A stretch of DNA of 64,000 nucleotides from Marivita sp. XM-24bin2. Lineage in GTDB: Bacteria; Pseudomonadota; Alphaproteobacteria; Rhodobacterales; Rhodobacteraceae. The notes under the pieces were generated by a model that did no database searches, was not told the origin of the DNA, and saw only the letters and a program-made list of their open reading frames with translations. A program made the translations under genes and the position numbers. Numbering within the stretch: position 1 is the first letter of the stretch; each line of letters opens with the position of its first letter. Location of the stretch: NCBI GenBank assembly GCA_003149565.1, contig QCWH01000018.1, forward strand, positions 1 through 64,000, given 5' to 3'. This document shows, piece after piece, positions 50,601 through 57,810 of this stretch.

Positions 50601-51057
50601 AACGGTGCTCGGCCTTGTGCCCCTGCTTTATGAGCAATCCAGTCAGGCACAATTCCTTAAACCCACCGTGATCACACTGGTTTACGGTCTCGGCTTCGGA
50701 ATGTTCCTCGTGCTGCTGATTGTGCCGTCTCTGATCGCGATCCAGAACGACCTTGGCCGTCTGACCCAGACCACCCGGCGCGGCTTGCGCTTCCGGCGAC
50801 CCGGCGTGCGGGCTGCCCTGGGTACCGGAGCAGCGCTGATCATGGCATGGCTTGGCGCAACGATGGGCGCGTTTGCTGTGACCGGTGCGTTACCCCAGGC
50901 GATCAGTAAGGTCTTGTCCGGGACACCCTTCGCCGAAGACGTCACATTGGGCGCGAGTCTGGGCCTCTTCATCGCTGGGGCAGGTGTCATTTGTATGGCG
51001 CTTTATCTTGTATCGGCCATCGCCTTGCTTGTGTCGCGGATGCGCCATCCGGCCTGA
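47653..51057 (+). CDS. RND efflux permease (HAE1/AcrB type)
   Basis: Inner-membrane proton-driven pump subunit of 1,134 residues, slightly longer than AcrB. Twelve membrane helices and two large periplasmic loops are present. The proton-relay motif reads LGIVVDDAIVVGEHADHLA (the paired aspartates in helix 4), and the helix-11/12 region has GMTGIIINDSIVLVTTIDEKAKD. The extra C-terminal residues include two further hydrophobic segments (ALIMAWLGATMGAFAVTGAL and GASLGLFIAGAGVICMAL), which is unusual. Substrate not predictable. Paired with the preceding adaptor. Confidence 0.88.
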   Translation: MARALSGRAGGILSYFVRHRTVANLLLILLLAAGAVSIPNMRAQFFPDVVVDDVDVSVVWAGAGAEDVDRGIVQVLEPAVLAVEGVESSEATSREGRASIRLEFEPGWDMSRAADDVKTAIDAVSTLPADAEDPVIRRGGWRDRVTDLVITGPVGVDQLARFADELSARLFAEGVTRTTIRGLSAPRTVIEVPSANLIAFDISMREIADAIAQEVDADPAGDVGNANTRVRTGVEKRSADQIADIALRSNPDGSNLTVGDVGTIIIEGIDRQRSYFVGENPAISIRVDRSDQGDAIAIQRTVEEVAAEFESSLPDGVTVDLIRTRAEAITGRLDILLDNGLTGLGLVVMLLFLFLNARTAFWVAAGIPAAMMAAIALMYAAGITLNMISLFALIITLGIVVDDAIVVGEHADHLARTGLPPVQAAEHAAQRMALPVFAATLTTIIAFFGLVAIGGRFGDLIADIPFTVIAVLTASLIECFLILPNHMAHAIAHSAKEHWYDMPSRVVNRGFRWMRETLFRPFMALIIHARYAVLAGAVVLLASQAALFIRGDVQWRFFNSPERSSVTGNFAMAPGATREDTFEMMRIFQKSVEDVAESFKERHGVNPIDYVIAEVGGNAGRGIAGADTKDADQLGGISIELIDADLRPFSSRAFVSELQDSVPRHPLVETISFRSWGSGPASDALDVQFYGASAETLKGASEDLKNALLQYPEVSAVEDNLSYDKEELILELTPQGQALGFTIDSLGRVLRARLGGIEAATYPDGPRSAEIRVELPSGELTADFLERTQMRTPEGAYVQLADIVSVERRTGFSTVRRENGIRLISVTGDISEDDPARANDIMLALETEILPTIASERQVEYRLSGLSEQEGEFLNDARTGLILSLLAIYLVLSWVFASWTRPLVVMSVIPFGLVGTIYGHAVWDVPLSMFTVVGLLGMTGIIINDSIVLVTTIDEKAKDRGLIPSIIDGAADRLRPVFLTTATTVLGLVPLLYEQSSQAQFLKPTVITLVYGLGFGMFLVLLIVPSLIAIQNDLGRLTQTTRRGLRFRRPGVRAALGTGAALIMAWLGATMGAFAVTGALPQAISKVLSGTPFAEDVTLGASLGLFIAGAGVICMALYLVSAIALLVSRMRHPA

Positions 51058-51060
51058 TCG

Positions 51061-51879
51061 TCAGGAGGCGCAACCAAGGATGTCGACAGCGCGCGACTCG
51101 CCGATCACCGTGAAGCGCAGCGTCGAACGGTCCAGAACGAAACTGCGTCCGTCGACATGCATGAGGCGCGTGCTGGCGTGAAGTGTCATACCGTCCCGGT
51201 GACTGTCCGGCTCTGCCACCCAAAGACGCGGATTGCCCGCCTCGACAACCACGTATTCGATGCCGCCAGCGGACGGCATGTTGATTTTGGCGTGTAAGAC
51301 CAATCCACCATCCGTTGCGGCTTCGATGCTGCAGGTCACACCAAGGACCCCTGCCTCCCGCGCGGAATAGGGGCGGTTCGTCATGGCAGCCGCAATCACC
51401 GGATCGGGACGCGTCACGTCTGCGGGCAGCACGGCATTGAATGCCAGGTTTGCCGGAATGCAAATGTCTTTGCAGAGACCAATTTGCAAAGCTCCCTGCA
51501 AGTGCATGGCGGCCCCGCTGGATTGCGCCGTCATATGCAACGGAATCACCACTTCGGATGTGTACCCGACCGAACGCATGCCTTGTTCGAAGAAGACAAC
51601 CGGTGTCGGCCAGTTGGCCGAGACCGCTTGAATATTCTCGGACCCGTCCCAGCTGAATTGTGGCGGGATGCCCACGTCTCCTGGAGCGCGCCAATAGGTC
51701 TTCCACCCCGGTTCAAGAACGATATGCAGCGCGGCCATATGTGTGCCATCTGCCATCCGCCAGCCGGGGCGCAGCTCAACCTTGGACAAACCGGGCGTGT
51801 TGCCCGCCATCGCAAAGGTCGTGGTAAGCAGGCACATAGCAAGTGCCAGCGTCGAAATCAGAGAGCGAAGATGCGTCAT
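51061..51879 (-). CDS. Stand-alone DsbD N-terminal-domain protein
   Basis: Periplasmic protein of 272 residues: a signal peptide (MTHLRSLISTLALAMCLLTTTFAMAG) and then a DsbD-alpha-like immunoglobulin fold with KTYWRAPGDVGIPPQFSW and a cysteine pair in GLCKDICIP. It lacks the membrane and thioredoxin parts of DsbD, so it must receive electrons from another protein (a CcdA/DsbD-beta-like partner elsewhere; inference). The ATG at 51879 opens the signal peptide. It is divergent from yqgE and convergent with the RND permease (3 bp apart). Confidence 0.78.
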   Translation of the reverse strand: MTHLRSLISTLALAMCLLTTTFAMAGNTPGLSKVELRPGWRMADGTHMAALHIVLEPGWKTYWRAPGDVGIPPQFSWDGSENIQAVSANWPTPVVFFEQGMRSVGYTSEVVIPLHMTAQSSGAAMHLQGALQIGLCKDICIPANLAFNAVLPADVTRPDPVIAAAMTNRPYSAREAGVLGVTCSIEAATDGGLVLHAKINMPSAGGIEYVVVEAGNPRLWVAEPDSHRDGMTLHASTRLMHVDGRSFVLDRSTLRFTVIGESRAVDILGCAS

Positions 51880-51995
51880 GACCAAAGGATGTGGCCGTTT
51901 TCTGACGTGATGAAAAGTCACAAACCGGCGATCCGCCGTGTGTGAAGGGTCCCTGTGCCCTTGCAACCGCATCCCGTGCTGTCCATGTTTGCTAT

Positions 51996-52571
51996 GTGAC
52001 CAAGACAGAATCCATCACCGATCTTACCGGACATTTGCTGATCGCGATGCCTGGGATGACTGATCCCCGCTTCGAGCACAGCCTAATCTATCTTTGCGCG
52101 CATTCCGATGATGGCGCGATGGGATTGATCGTGAACAAGCCGTCCGCCGAGATGAGTTTTGAAACGCTTGTCGACCAGTTGCCCATCGAAAACACCGGCA
52201 ACCTGAGCGACATCCGGGTTCACTTTGGAGGACCGGTCGAAGTGGGCCGGGGGTTTGTGCTGCATTCGCCGGATTTTCAGTCAGACATGACGACTTTGCA
52301 GATTGATGAAGCCTTTGCCATGACCGCCACGCTGGATGTTCTGGAAAGCATTGCCCAGGGGGCAGGACCTGCCAAGCGCTTGATCGTTCTGGGCTATGCG
52401 GGATGGGGGCCTGGGCAGCTCGAAAGCGAGATTGCCGCCAATGGCTGGCTGACTTGTCCAGCCTCCAACGAACTGGTGTTCGACACCGCCGATCCCGACA
52501 AGTGGGAAGCTGCACTGGGGACTTTGGGTGTGCCCCCTTTAATGCTGTCCTCAGAGGGCGGACGCGCCTGA
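51996..52571 (+). CDS. YqgE/AlgH family protein
   Basis: Conserved UPF0301 protein of 191 residues. Recognisable by LTGHLLIAMPGMTDPRFEHSLIYLCAHSDDGAMGLIVNKP and LGYAGWGPGQLESEI. Biochemical function is not established. The start is taken as the GTG at 51996 (VTKTESITDLTG), which matches the usual N-terminus; no SD is visible. Four palindromes in a row begin at its stop codon. Confidence 0.85.
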   Translation: MTKTESITDLTGHLLIAMPGMTDPRFEHSLIYLCAHSDDGAMGLIVNKPSAEMSFETLVDQLPIENTGNLSDIRVHFGGPVEVGRGFVLHSPDFQSDMTTLQIDEAFAMTATLDVLESIAQGAGPAKRLIVLGYAGWGPGQLESEIAANGWLTCPASNELVFDTADPDKWEAALGTLGVPPLMLSSEGGRA

Positions 52572-52638
52572 AAGGCGCGCGGCGAAGGACAAGCCTTCGC
52601 AAGGGGCGCTGCCCCTCGACCCGGACGACGTCCGGGTC
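52563..52638. repeat. Cluster of four consecutive palindromes after yqgE
   Basis: CGCGCCT-GAA-AGGCGCG (52563-52579), GCGAAGG-N5-CCTTCGC (52582-52600), AGGGGC-GCT-GCCCCT (52602-52616), GACCCGGAC-GAC-GTCCGGGTC (52618-52638). All arms are perfect. It lies between convergent yqgE and the MBL gene. Confidence 0.8.
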
Positions 52639-52646
52639 TCACCCCG

Positions 52647-52669
52647 GGATATTTTGAAAACAAAGAAGA
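52647..52669 (-). repeat. Post-stop ATATTT/GAAGAAG element, copy 4 (diverged)
   Basis: GGATATTT, TG, AAAACAAAGAAGA directly adjoins the stop codon of the minus-strand MBL gene (0 bp gap) and follows CACCCCGG. Confidence 0.5.
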
Positions 52670-53716
52670 TCAGGACCGCGTCTGAAACACCCATGCGCCG
52701 GTGTCATCAAGATGACGGGTGGCCCGCCCTACGTGCCAGAGGTGCTGGCAATGAGCCATCGCCTCGACCAGAGCGAGGCCGTATTCGCCGTCTCCGATAT
52801 GGCGTTTGAAGAGCGGCGCAAAACATGCGCCTGCGGATTTCGGTTCTGTCAGATGGGTCTCCAGACGCCGCAAGGCGCCGTGGTGGTTCTCGATCAATTG
52901 CTGCAGACGCAGAGGCAGGCCAGTGAACGGAAGCTTATGCCCGCCAAGCCCGAGATGATCCTCGCGCGCGATGGTCGCCAGACGTTCGCAGGCCTCGAGC
53001 CAATCGGCAACGGGATCGGCTTCGGGTTCGGTCGCATAGACACCTATATTCGAACTGATCGACGGCAGAATTTGGTCTCCCGCCAGAACAAGATGGTCAT
53101 CGCGCGACCAGAAGGTGGCATGTTCGGGTGCGTGGCCATTGCCGATGTGAATGTCCCATGTCCGCCCACCGGCGGTGATCGTGTCGCCCTGTTGAATACG
53201 CGAATAACCGAGCGGCAGAGGCGCAACGCAGTCGGCAAAATTGAATGGTCGTTCGGATCTCCGCTTTTCGAGAATGGCCGGGTCCATGCCGCACCGCTGC
53301 CAGAAGGTCAGAGTTTCGGCACTGGGTACCGGCTGTTCATCAAGGCGCAGCATCCGCGCCATCAGCCAGGCAGTGCGTGTGGTGATCAATTCTGATCCGT
53401 GATCGGTCTGAAACCAGCCTGCGAGACCAACGTGATCGGGATGGTGGTGCGTTACAATGACCCGATGGACCGGTTTGCCGCCCAGTGGGCCAGCCATAAG
53501 TTTGACCCAAATAGCCTTGCCCCGTTTCGAGGCAAAGCCAGTATCGACCAATGTCCACCCGTCACCGTCGTCAAGCGCGTAGACATTCACATGGTCGAGC
53601 TTCATCGGGAGCGGCAGGCGCATCCAGAGAACCCCCTCGGCTATTTCGGTTGCCGAACCTTCTTCCGGGGGTGTCTCCCAGGGGTAGCGGATCCCGCCTG
53701 CGCTACGATCCTTCAT
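52670..53716 (-). CDS. MBL-fold metallo-hydrolase (glyoxalase II-like)
   Basis: Cytoplasmic metallo-beta-lactamase-fold protein of 348 residues. The zinc motif is VTHHHPDHVGLAG, with further ligands in GNGHAPEH and LAGDQILPSIS. No signal peptide. Hydrolases of this type act on thioesters and similar substrates. Its start overlaps the stop of the acyl-CoA dehydrogenase gene (ATGA), so a thioester substrate from that pathway is plausible but not proven. Confidence 0.8.
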   Translation of the reverse strand: MKDRSAGGIRYPWETPPEEGSATEIAEGVLWMRLPLPMKLDHVNVYALDDGDGWTLVDTGFASKRGKAIWVKLMAGPLGGKPVHRVIVTHHHPDHVGLAGWFQTDHGSELITTRTAWLMARMLRLDEQPVPSAETLTFWQRCGMDPAILEKRRSERPFNFADCVAPLPLGYSRIQQGDTITAGGRTWDIHIGNGHAPEHATFWSRDDHLVLAGDQILPSISSNIGVYATEPEADPVADWLEACERLATIAREDHLGLGGHKLPFTGLPLRLQQLIENHHGALRRLETHLTEPKSAGACFAPLFKRHIGDGEYGLALVEAMAHCQHLWHVGRATRHLDDTGAWVFQTRS

Positions 53717-55413
53717 GCGGCAAGATCGTCGAGGCTAAGGGCGTATAGCTCGTCCGCGCCCTGACGCGCCTGTGTCAGAAGACCGATATGTTCGGGTAGG
53801 AGGCTGTGGATATAGAACGCCGCCAGCCGTTCATGTGTACCACCGCGATCAGCGCGCGCCGCTTTGAGATGGAAATGTGCACCCAGTACGCGGGCAAAGC
53901 CACGCAGATAGGGTACCGAGCCGGCAAAGCGGTCCTGAGCACCATGCGCCACCATCCATTCGGTGGTTTCGCGCAGGGTCTCGCAGGCCTGCCAAACGGC
54001 TTCGGCCAGATCGCCCAGTTCGGTGCGTGCGGCTTCGGCCTCGGCCTCGATCTCGTCAAGCAGACGATACGCCGCCTCTCCGCCATCCATCAGCTTGCGC
54101 CCGACAAGGTCCATCGACTGAATGCCGTTGGTGCCTTCGTAAATGGCGGTGACACGCACATCGCGCGAATATTGCGCCGCGCCGGTTTCTTCGATGAATC
54201 CCATACCTCCATGCACCTGCACGCCCAGTTCGGCGACGTCAATGCCGGTTTCTGTTCCGAAGGCCTTGGTGATCGGTGTCAAAAGCGCCGCGCGCGCGGC
54301 CCAGTCGGCATGGCCGGTCGCTGTTTCCATGTCGATGGCCACAGCGTTGGCCAGGGCAATCGCCCGCGCGGCAAAGGTATCGGCCTTCATCGTCGCCAGC
54401 ATACGGCGCACATCGGCGTGATCCGTGATCGTATTGTTTTCTGTCCGACCCTGCTTGCGCCCCTCTGCATAGGCCAGCGCCTGCTGATAAGCGCGATCGG
54501 CCACACCGATGCCTTGGACGCCGACACCCAGACGCGCGTTGTTCATCATGGTGAACATTGCGCGCATGCCGTCGCTTTCCTCGCCCACAAGCCAGCCGGT
54601 TGCGCCGTCATACTGCATTACCGCAGTTGGGCTGCCATGCAGGCCCATCTTGTGCTCAAGGCTCACCACCTTGAGGCTGTTGCCCACGCCGGGCGCACCG
54701 TTTTCGTCTGGAATGCGCTTTGGCACGAGGAACAGGCTGATACCCTTGGTGCCCGGTACTGCATCGGGCAGACGCGCCAGTACAAGGTGGCAGACGTTCT
54801 CGGTGATGTCATTATCGCCCCAGGAAATGTAAATCTTCTGGCCGGTGATCGCATAGGTCCCGTCCCCATTCGGGACGGCCTTGGTGGTCAATGCGCCCAC
54901 ATCGCTGCCCGCCTGCGGTTCCGTCAGGTTCATGGTGCCCATCCATTCGCCGGAAATCAGCTTGGGTAGATAGAGTTCCTTGAGTGCGTCGCTCGCGTGA
55001 TTCTCCAGCGCCTCGATCTGGCCCTGAGTCATCAGCGGGGCAAGCTGCAGCGACAGGCAGGCAGCGCTCATCATGTCATTGACCGCAGTGGTCATCGTCA
55101 TCGGCAATCCCATACCGCCATACTGCGGATCCGCGGCAATCGCGATCCAGCCACCGTCGCCAATGGCCCGATACCCATCTGCAAAACCCGGGGACGTCCG
55201 GACAATTCCATTCTCAAGCTGTGCCGGGTGCAGGTCCCCTGCACGCTGCAACGGCGCAAGAATTTCCTCGCACAGCTTTCCAGCCTCTCCCAGAACCGCC
55301 TCGACGGTTTCGGCGGTGGCTTCGGAAAAGCGCTCGGTTGCGGCGACCTGATCAAAACCGATGACATGGTCAAACAGGAAGCGAAATTCGGAAACGGGGG
55401 CGCGGTATGGCAT
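53713..55413 (-). CDS. Acyl-CoA dehydrogenase, DmdC-like
   Basis: FAD-dependent acyl-CoA dehydrogenase of 566 residues with the long C-terminal domain found in 3-methylmercaptopropionyl-CoA dehydrogenases (DmdC) of roseobacters. Visible features: GTMNLTEPQAGSDVGAL (FAD site), QIYISWGDND-type loop, and the base region AIYEGTNGIQSMDLVGRK with the catalytic glutamate. Roseobacters carry several DmdC paralogues with different acyl chains, so a DMSP role is possible, not certain. The start at 55413 (MPYRAPVSEF) has AGGA at proper distance; the longer frame to 55626 is not protein-like. Confidence 0.85.
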   Translation of the reverse strand: MPYRAPVSEFRFLFDHVIGFDQVAATERFSEATAETVEAVLGEAGKLCEEILAPLQRAGDLHPAQLENGIVRTSPGFADGYRAIGDGGWIAIAADPQYGGMGLPMTMTTAVNDMMSAACLSLQLAPLMTQGQIEALENHASDALKELYLPKLISGEWMGTMNLTEPQAGSDVGALTTKAVPNGDGTYAITGQKIYISWGDNDITENVCHLVLARLPDAVPGTKGISLFLVPKRIPDENGAPGVGNSLKVVSLEHKMGLHGSPTAVMQYDGATGWLVGEESDGMRAMFTMMNNARLGVGVQGIGVADRAYQQALAYAEGRKQGRTENNTITDHADVRRMLATMKADTFAARAIALANAVAIDMETATGHADWAARAALLTPITKAFGTETGIDVAELGVQVHGGMGFIEETGAAQYSRDVRVTAIYEGTNGIQSMDLVGRKLMDGGEAAYRLLDEIEAEAEAARTELGDLAEAVWQACETLRETTEWMVAHGAQDRFAGSVPYLRGFARVLGAHFHLKAARADRGGTHERLAAFYIHSLLPEHIGLLTQARQGADELYALSLDDLAA

Positions 55414-55552
55414 GGTCAGCTTTCCTCGAACATCAGGACAGACAAGCGGCGGCTTGGCAATTGGGTGCCAGAACGGTAAGCAGCCGCAAGCTCTTGATGC
55501 GACCCTGACGAATGCGGCCAAGCCCATCAACAAAAACGCGGCGTCATAACCC

Positions 55553-56506
55553 ATGATCACGTCTTCGCCTGAAATTCTGTCCGACACGGCTGCATCGCAT
55601 GCGCATCTGGCCAAGCTCTTGCGCAATGGCGGATTGGTCGCCTTCCCGACCGAGACCGTTTACGGTTTGGGGGCCGATGCCTGCGATGACCGGGCTGTTG
55701 CGCGCATCTACGAGGCAAAGGGACGGCCAAGCTTCAATCCACTGATTGTGCACTTCGCGGACCTCGAGACACTCAGACAGCATGTTGTCTGGCGGCCCGA
55801 GGCGGATGTTCTGGCGCAGGCTTATTGGCCCGGACCCTTGACGCTGGTGCTCAAACGGCAACCCGACAGCCCCATATCTCCTCTGGTGTCAGCGGGGCTT
55901 GAGACGCTCGCGGTGCGTCTGCCGGCGCATGACACGGCGCGCGCTGTGCTGCGGGCATTTGGCGGTGGCGTGGCCGCGCCCTCGGCCAACCGCTCCGGCC
56001 AGATCAGTCCGACACAGGCAGGTCATGTACGCGACAGTCTGGGTGCGCGAGTCGATGCCATTCTGGATGGCGGCTCCTGCAAAGTGGGCGTCGAATCGAC
56101 GATTGTCGGTCTCGTCGACAAGCCAGTGCTGCTGCGTCCGGGTGGGATCACTGAGGACGAGCTGGCACAGACGCTTGGGCGTCATCTGGCGGTGCGCCAC
56201 AAAGCCGAGGCGATTTCGGCCCCGGGTCAGTTGATGTCGCACTACGCACCGGATTCGCTGGTGCGGTTGAACGCCACAGAATGGGAGCCGAACGAATTGC
56301 GTCTTGGGTTTGGCGAGGTCGAGTGTGACCTGAACCTGTCCGAAAGCGAAGACCTTGTCGAAGCCGCTGCCAATCTGTTCGACTATCTGCACCAGTTGGA
56401 TGCAAGACAGGCCGGGACCATTGCCGTTTCGCCCATCCCGCACGAAGGTCTGGGCATCGCGATCAATGACCGACTGAGCCGCGCCGCCGCGCCGCGCGAT
56501 AGCTGA
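55553..56506 (+). CDS. L-threonylcarbamoyladenylate synthase (Sua5/TsaC)
   Basis: Makes the threonylcarbamoyl-AMP used for t6A37 of tRNA; 317 residues, the two-domain Sua5 form. The YrdC domain reads GGLVAFPTETVYGLGADACDDRAVARIYEAKGRPSFNPL with SANRSGQISPT; the C-terminal Sua5 domain follows from about residue 210 after SAPGQLMSHYAP. It is divergent from the acyl-CoA dehydrogenase gene across 139 bp with no recognised signal. Confidence 0.93.
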   Translation: MITSSPEILSDTAASHAHLAKLLRNGGLVAFPTETVYGLGADACDDRAVARIYEAKGRPSFNPLIVHFADLETLRQHVVWRPEADVLAQAYWPGPLTLVLKRQPDSPISPLVSAGLETLAVRLPAHDTARAVLRAFGGGVAAPSANRSGQISPTQAGHVRDSLGARVDAILDGGSCKVGVESTIVGLVDKPVLLRPGGITEDELAQTLGRHLAVRHKAEAISAPGQLMSHYAPDSLVRLNATEWEPNELRLGFGEVECDLNLSESEDLVEAAANLFDYLHQLDARQAGTIAVSPIPHEGLGIAINDRLSRAAAPRDS

Positions 56507-56560
56507 CCGCAGGGGCCGGGCGTCTCGGCCCGGCGCAACTGCGTTACTCGAAAGCTCTGG

Positions 56561-57529
56561 TCAGTCAAACTTCCAAAGCGCCGGGACAAAGCTGTAAGCC
56601 TCGCCGTCGCGCATCACGTGTCCGACACCGGGGAAGGGGAAGTGATAGCCCAAAACCGCCATCCGATCCGTGGCGGCCATGTCCAGAAGCCGCTTGCGGG
56701 TCGCCACCGTCTGATCCCCGTCAGCATCAAAATTGTTGTACCAATCCGGATGCGCAAAGTTGGTGTAGGCATGGCTCATGGCATCGCCCAAAGCAATCAA
56801 CTGCTGCCCGCCGCTTTCCACCACAACTGCCATGTGACCGGGTGTGTGACCGGGTGTGTCGATGACACGCACACCGGGCACAACCTCGAAGCCGTCCGAC
56901 ATCAGCTCCCATTCGGCGCCATCGACATTGATTGAGTTCTGGGCGCCGACGACGAATTGCTGCATTTCCACAGGCACCTGTGACGCCAGCCCGTCCTGCA
57001 TCCAGTAGGCATGCTCGGTCTCGCCAAGGTAATAAGCCGCGTCCGGGATGATGGCCTCATCGAAATCGTCACGGATTCCCCAGATATGATCCGGGTGGGC
57101 ATGGGTGATGACCACATGCGTGATCGCCGCCGCGTCGATGCCCGCGGCATCCAGATTGCCCCACAGCCGTCCTGCTGTTTCGAGGAAGCGATTGCCTGAT
57201 CCCACATCGACCAGCACGGTGTTTCCGCCGATCTCGACGATCAGGTGGTTGGTGTGCGAGGTGTTGGTCTCGGTCGACAGGTAATGCGCGGCCAGAAAGG
57301 CCTGCACCTCGGCCGGATCGGCATTCACTCCCAGACCGTTCGTCGGAAGGCTCAGATAGCCATCCGAAACGATGGTGATTTTGGCATCGCCAAGGGTAAA
57401 GCGGAAATGCGCGGGGTTGCCGCCCTCGGGGCCACCCAGTTCGGCCAGCGCCTGTGCGCCCGGAAGCGCAAAGGCAGGCATCGCGGCAGCAGTTTTGAGA
57501 AACGTCCGGCGTGTCGGGCGCAATAGCAT
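56561..57529 (-). CDS. Tat-exported MBL-fold hydrolase
   Basis: Metallo-beta-lactamase-fold protein of 322 residues with a twin-arginine signal (RPTRRTFLKTAAAMPAFALPGAQALA). Zinc motif ITHAHPDHIWG, later ligands in DTPGHTPGHMAV and LGDAMSHAY. It therefore folds with metal in the cytoplasm and works in the periplasm. Substrate unknown (lactonase, thioesterase or persulfide dioxygenase-like are all possible). GGAGGAG lies before the ATG at 57529. A perfect ATTC-N8-GAAT site 22 bp upstream suggests control by a SqrR/BigR-type repressor. Confidence 0.85.
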   Translation of the reverse strand: MLLRPTRRTFLKTAAAMPAFALPGAQALAELGGPEGGNPAHFRFTLGDAKITIVSDGYLSLPTNGLGVNADPAEVQAFLAAHYLSTETNTSHTNHLIVEIGGNTVLVDVGSGNRFLETAGRLWGNLDAAGIDAAAITHVVITHAHPDHIWGIRDDFDEAIIPDAAYYLGETEHAYWMQDGLASQVPVEMQQFVVGAQNSINVDGAEWELMSDGFEVVPGVRVIDTPGHTPGHMAVVVESGGQQLIALGDAMSHAYTNFAHPDWYNNFDADGDQTVATRKRLLDMAATDRMAVLGYHFPFPGVGHVMRDGEAYSFVPALWKFD

Positions 57530-57550
57530 GGGGTCTCCTCCCAGAGATAA

Positions 57551-57566
57551 ATTCATATTTGTGAAT
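57551..57566 (-). promoter_or_regulatory. ATTC-N8-GAAT operator (SqrR/BigR-like)
   Basis: ATTCA-N6-TGAAT, i.e. ATTC (57551-57554), 8 nt, GAAT (57563-57566). This is the site pattern reported for the sulfide/persulfide-responsive ArsR-family repressor SqrR of Rhodobacter capsulatus and its relative BigR. It overlaps or borders the -10 region of the Tat-MBL gene. Confidence 0.5.
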
Positions 57567-57724
57567 AACATACTTGGGCCACGCGCCGCAAATGTCTTTT
57601 GTCTTTGCAGACCGCTTGTTCAGCTGATGGGAAAAAGGCGGACCAATTCCCCCCCATTGCGTGTTTTTCAATCCATCTCACCCACTTAAAGGCAATACTC
57701 CGCCGGTGAATAGTTGCGAGTGGT

Positions 57725-57753
57725 TTGCAGCTAACGGAAAGACGCCATACATA
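57725..57753 (+). promoter_or_regulatory. Promoter candidate for the TRAP binding protein
   Basis: TTGCAG (57725-57730), 17-nt spacer, TACATA (57748-57753), about 57 bp upstream of the ATG at 57811. Only moderate similarity to sigma70 consensus. Confidence 0.35.
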
Positions 57754-57810
57754 GCCGTCGTGCTGCAGCGCAGCAGCATGCAACCAACGCTTCATAGAGG
57801 AGGCGCGGAT

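Noticed and set aside
55414..55626. Upstream extension of the acyl-CoA dehydrogenase to 55626
   Set aside because: It would overlap the divergent sua5 start and lacks family similarity; the SD supports 55413.
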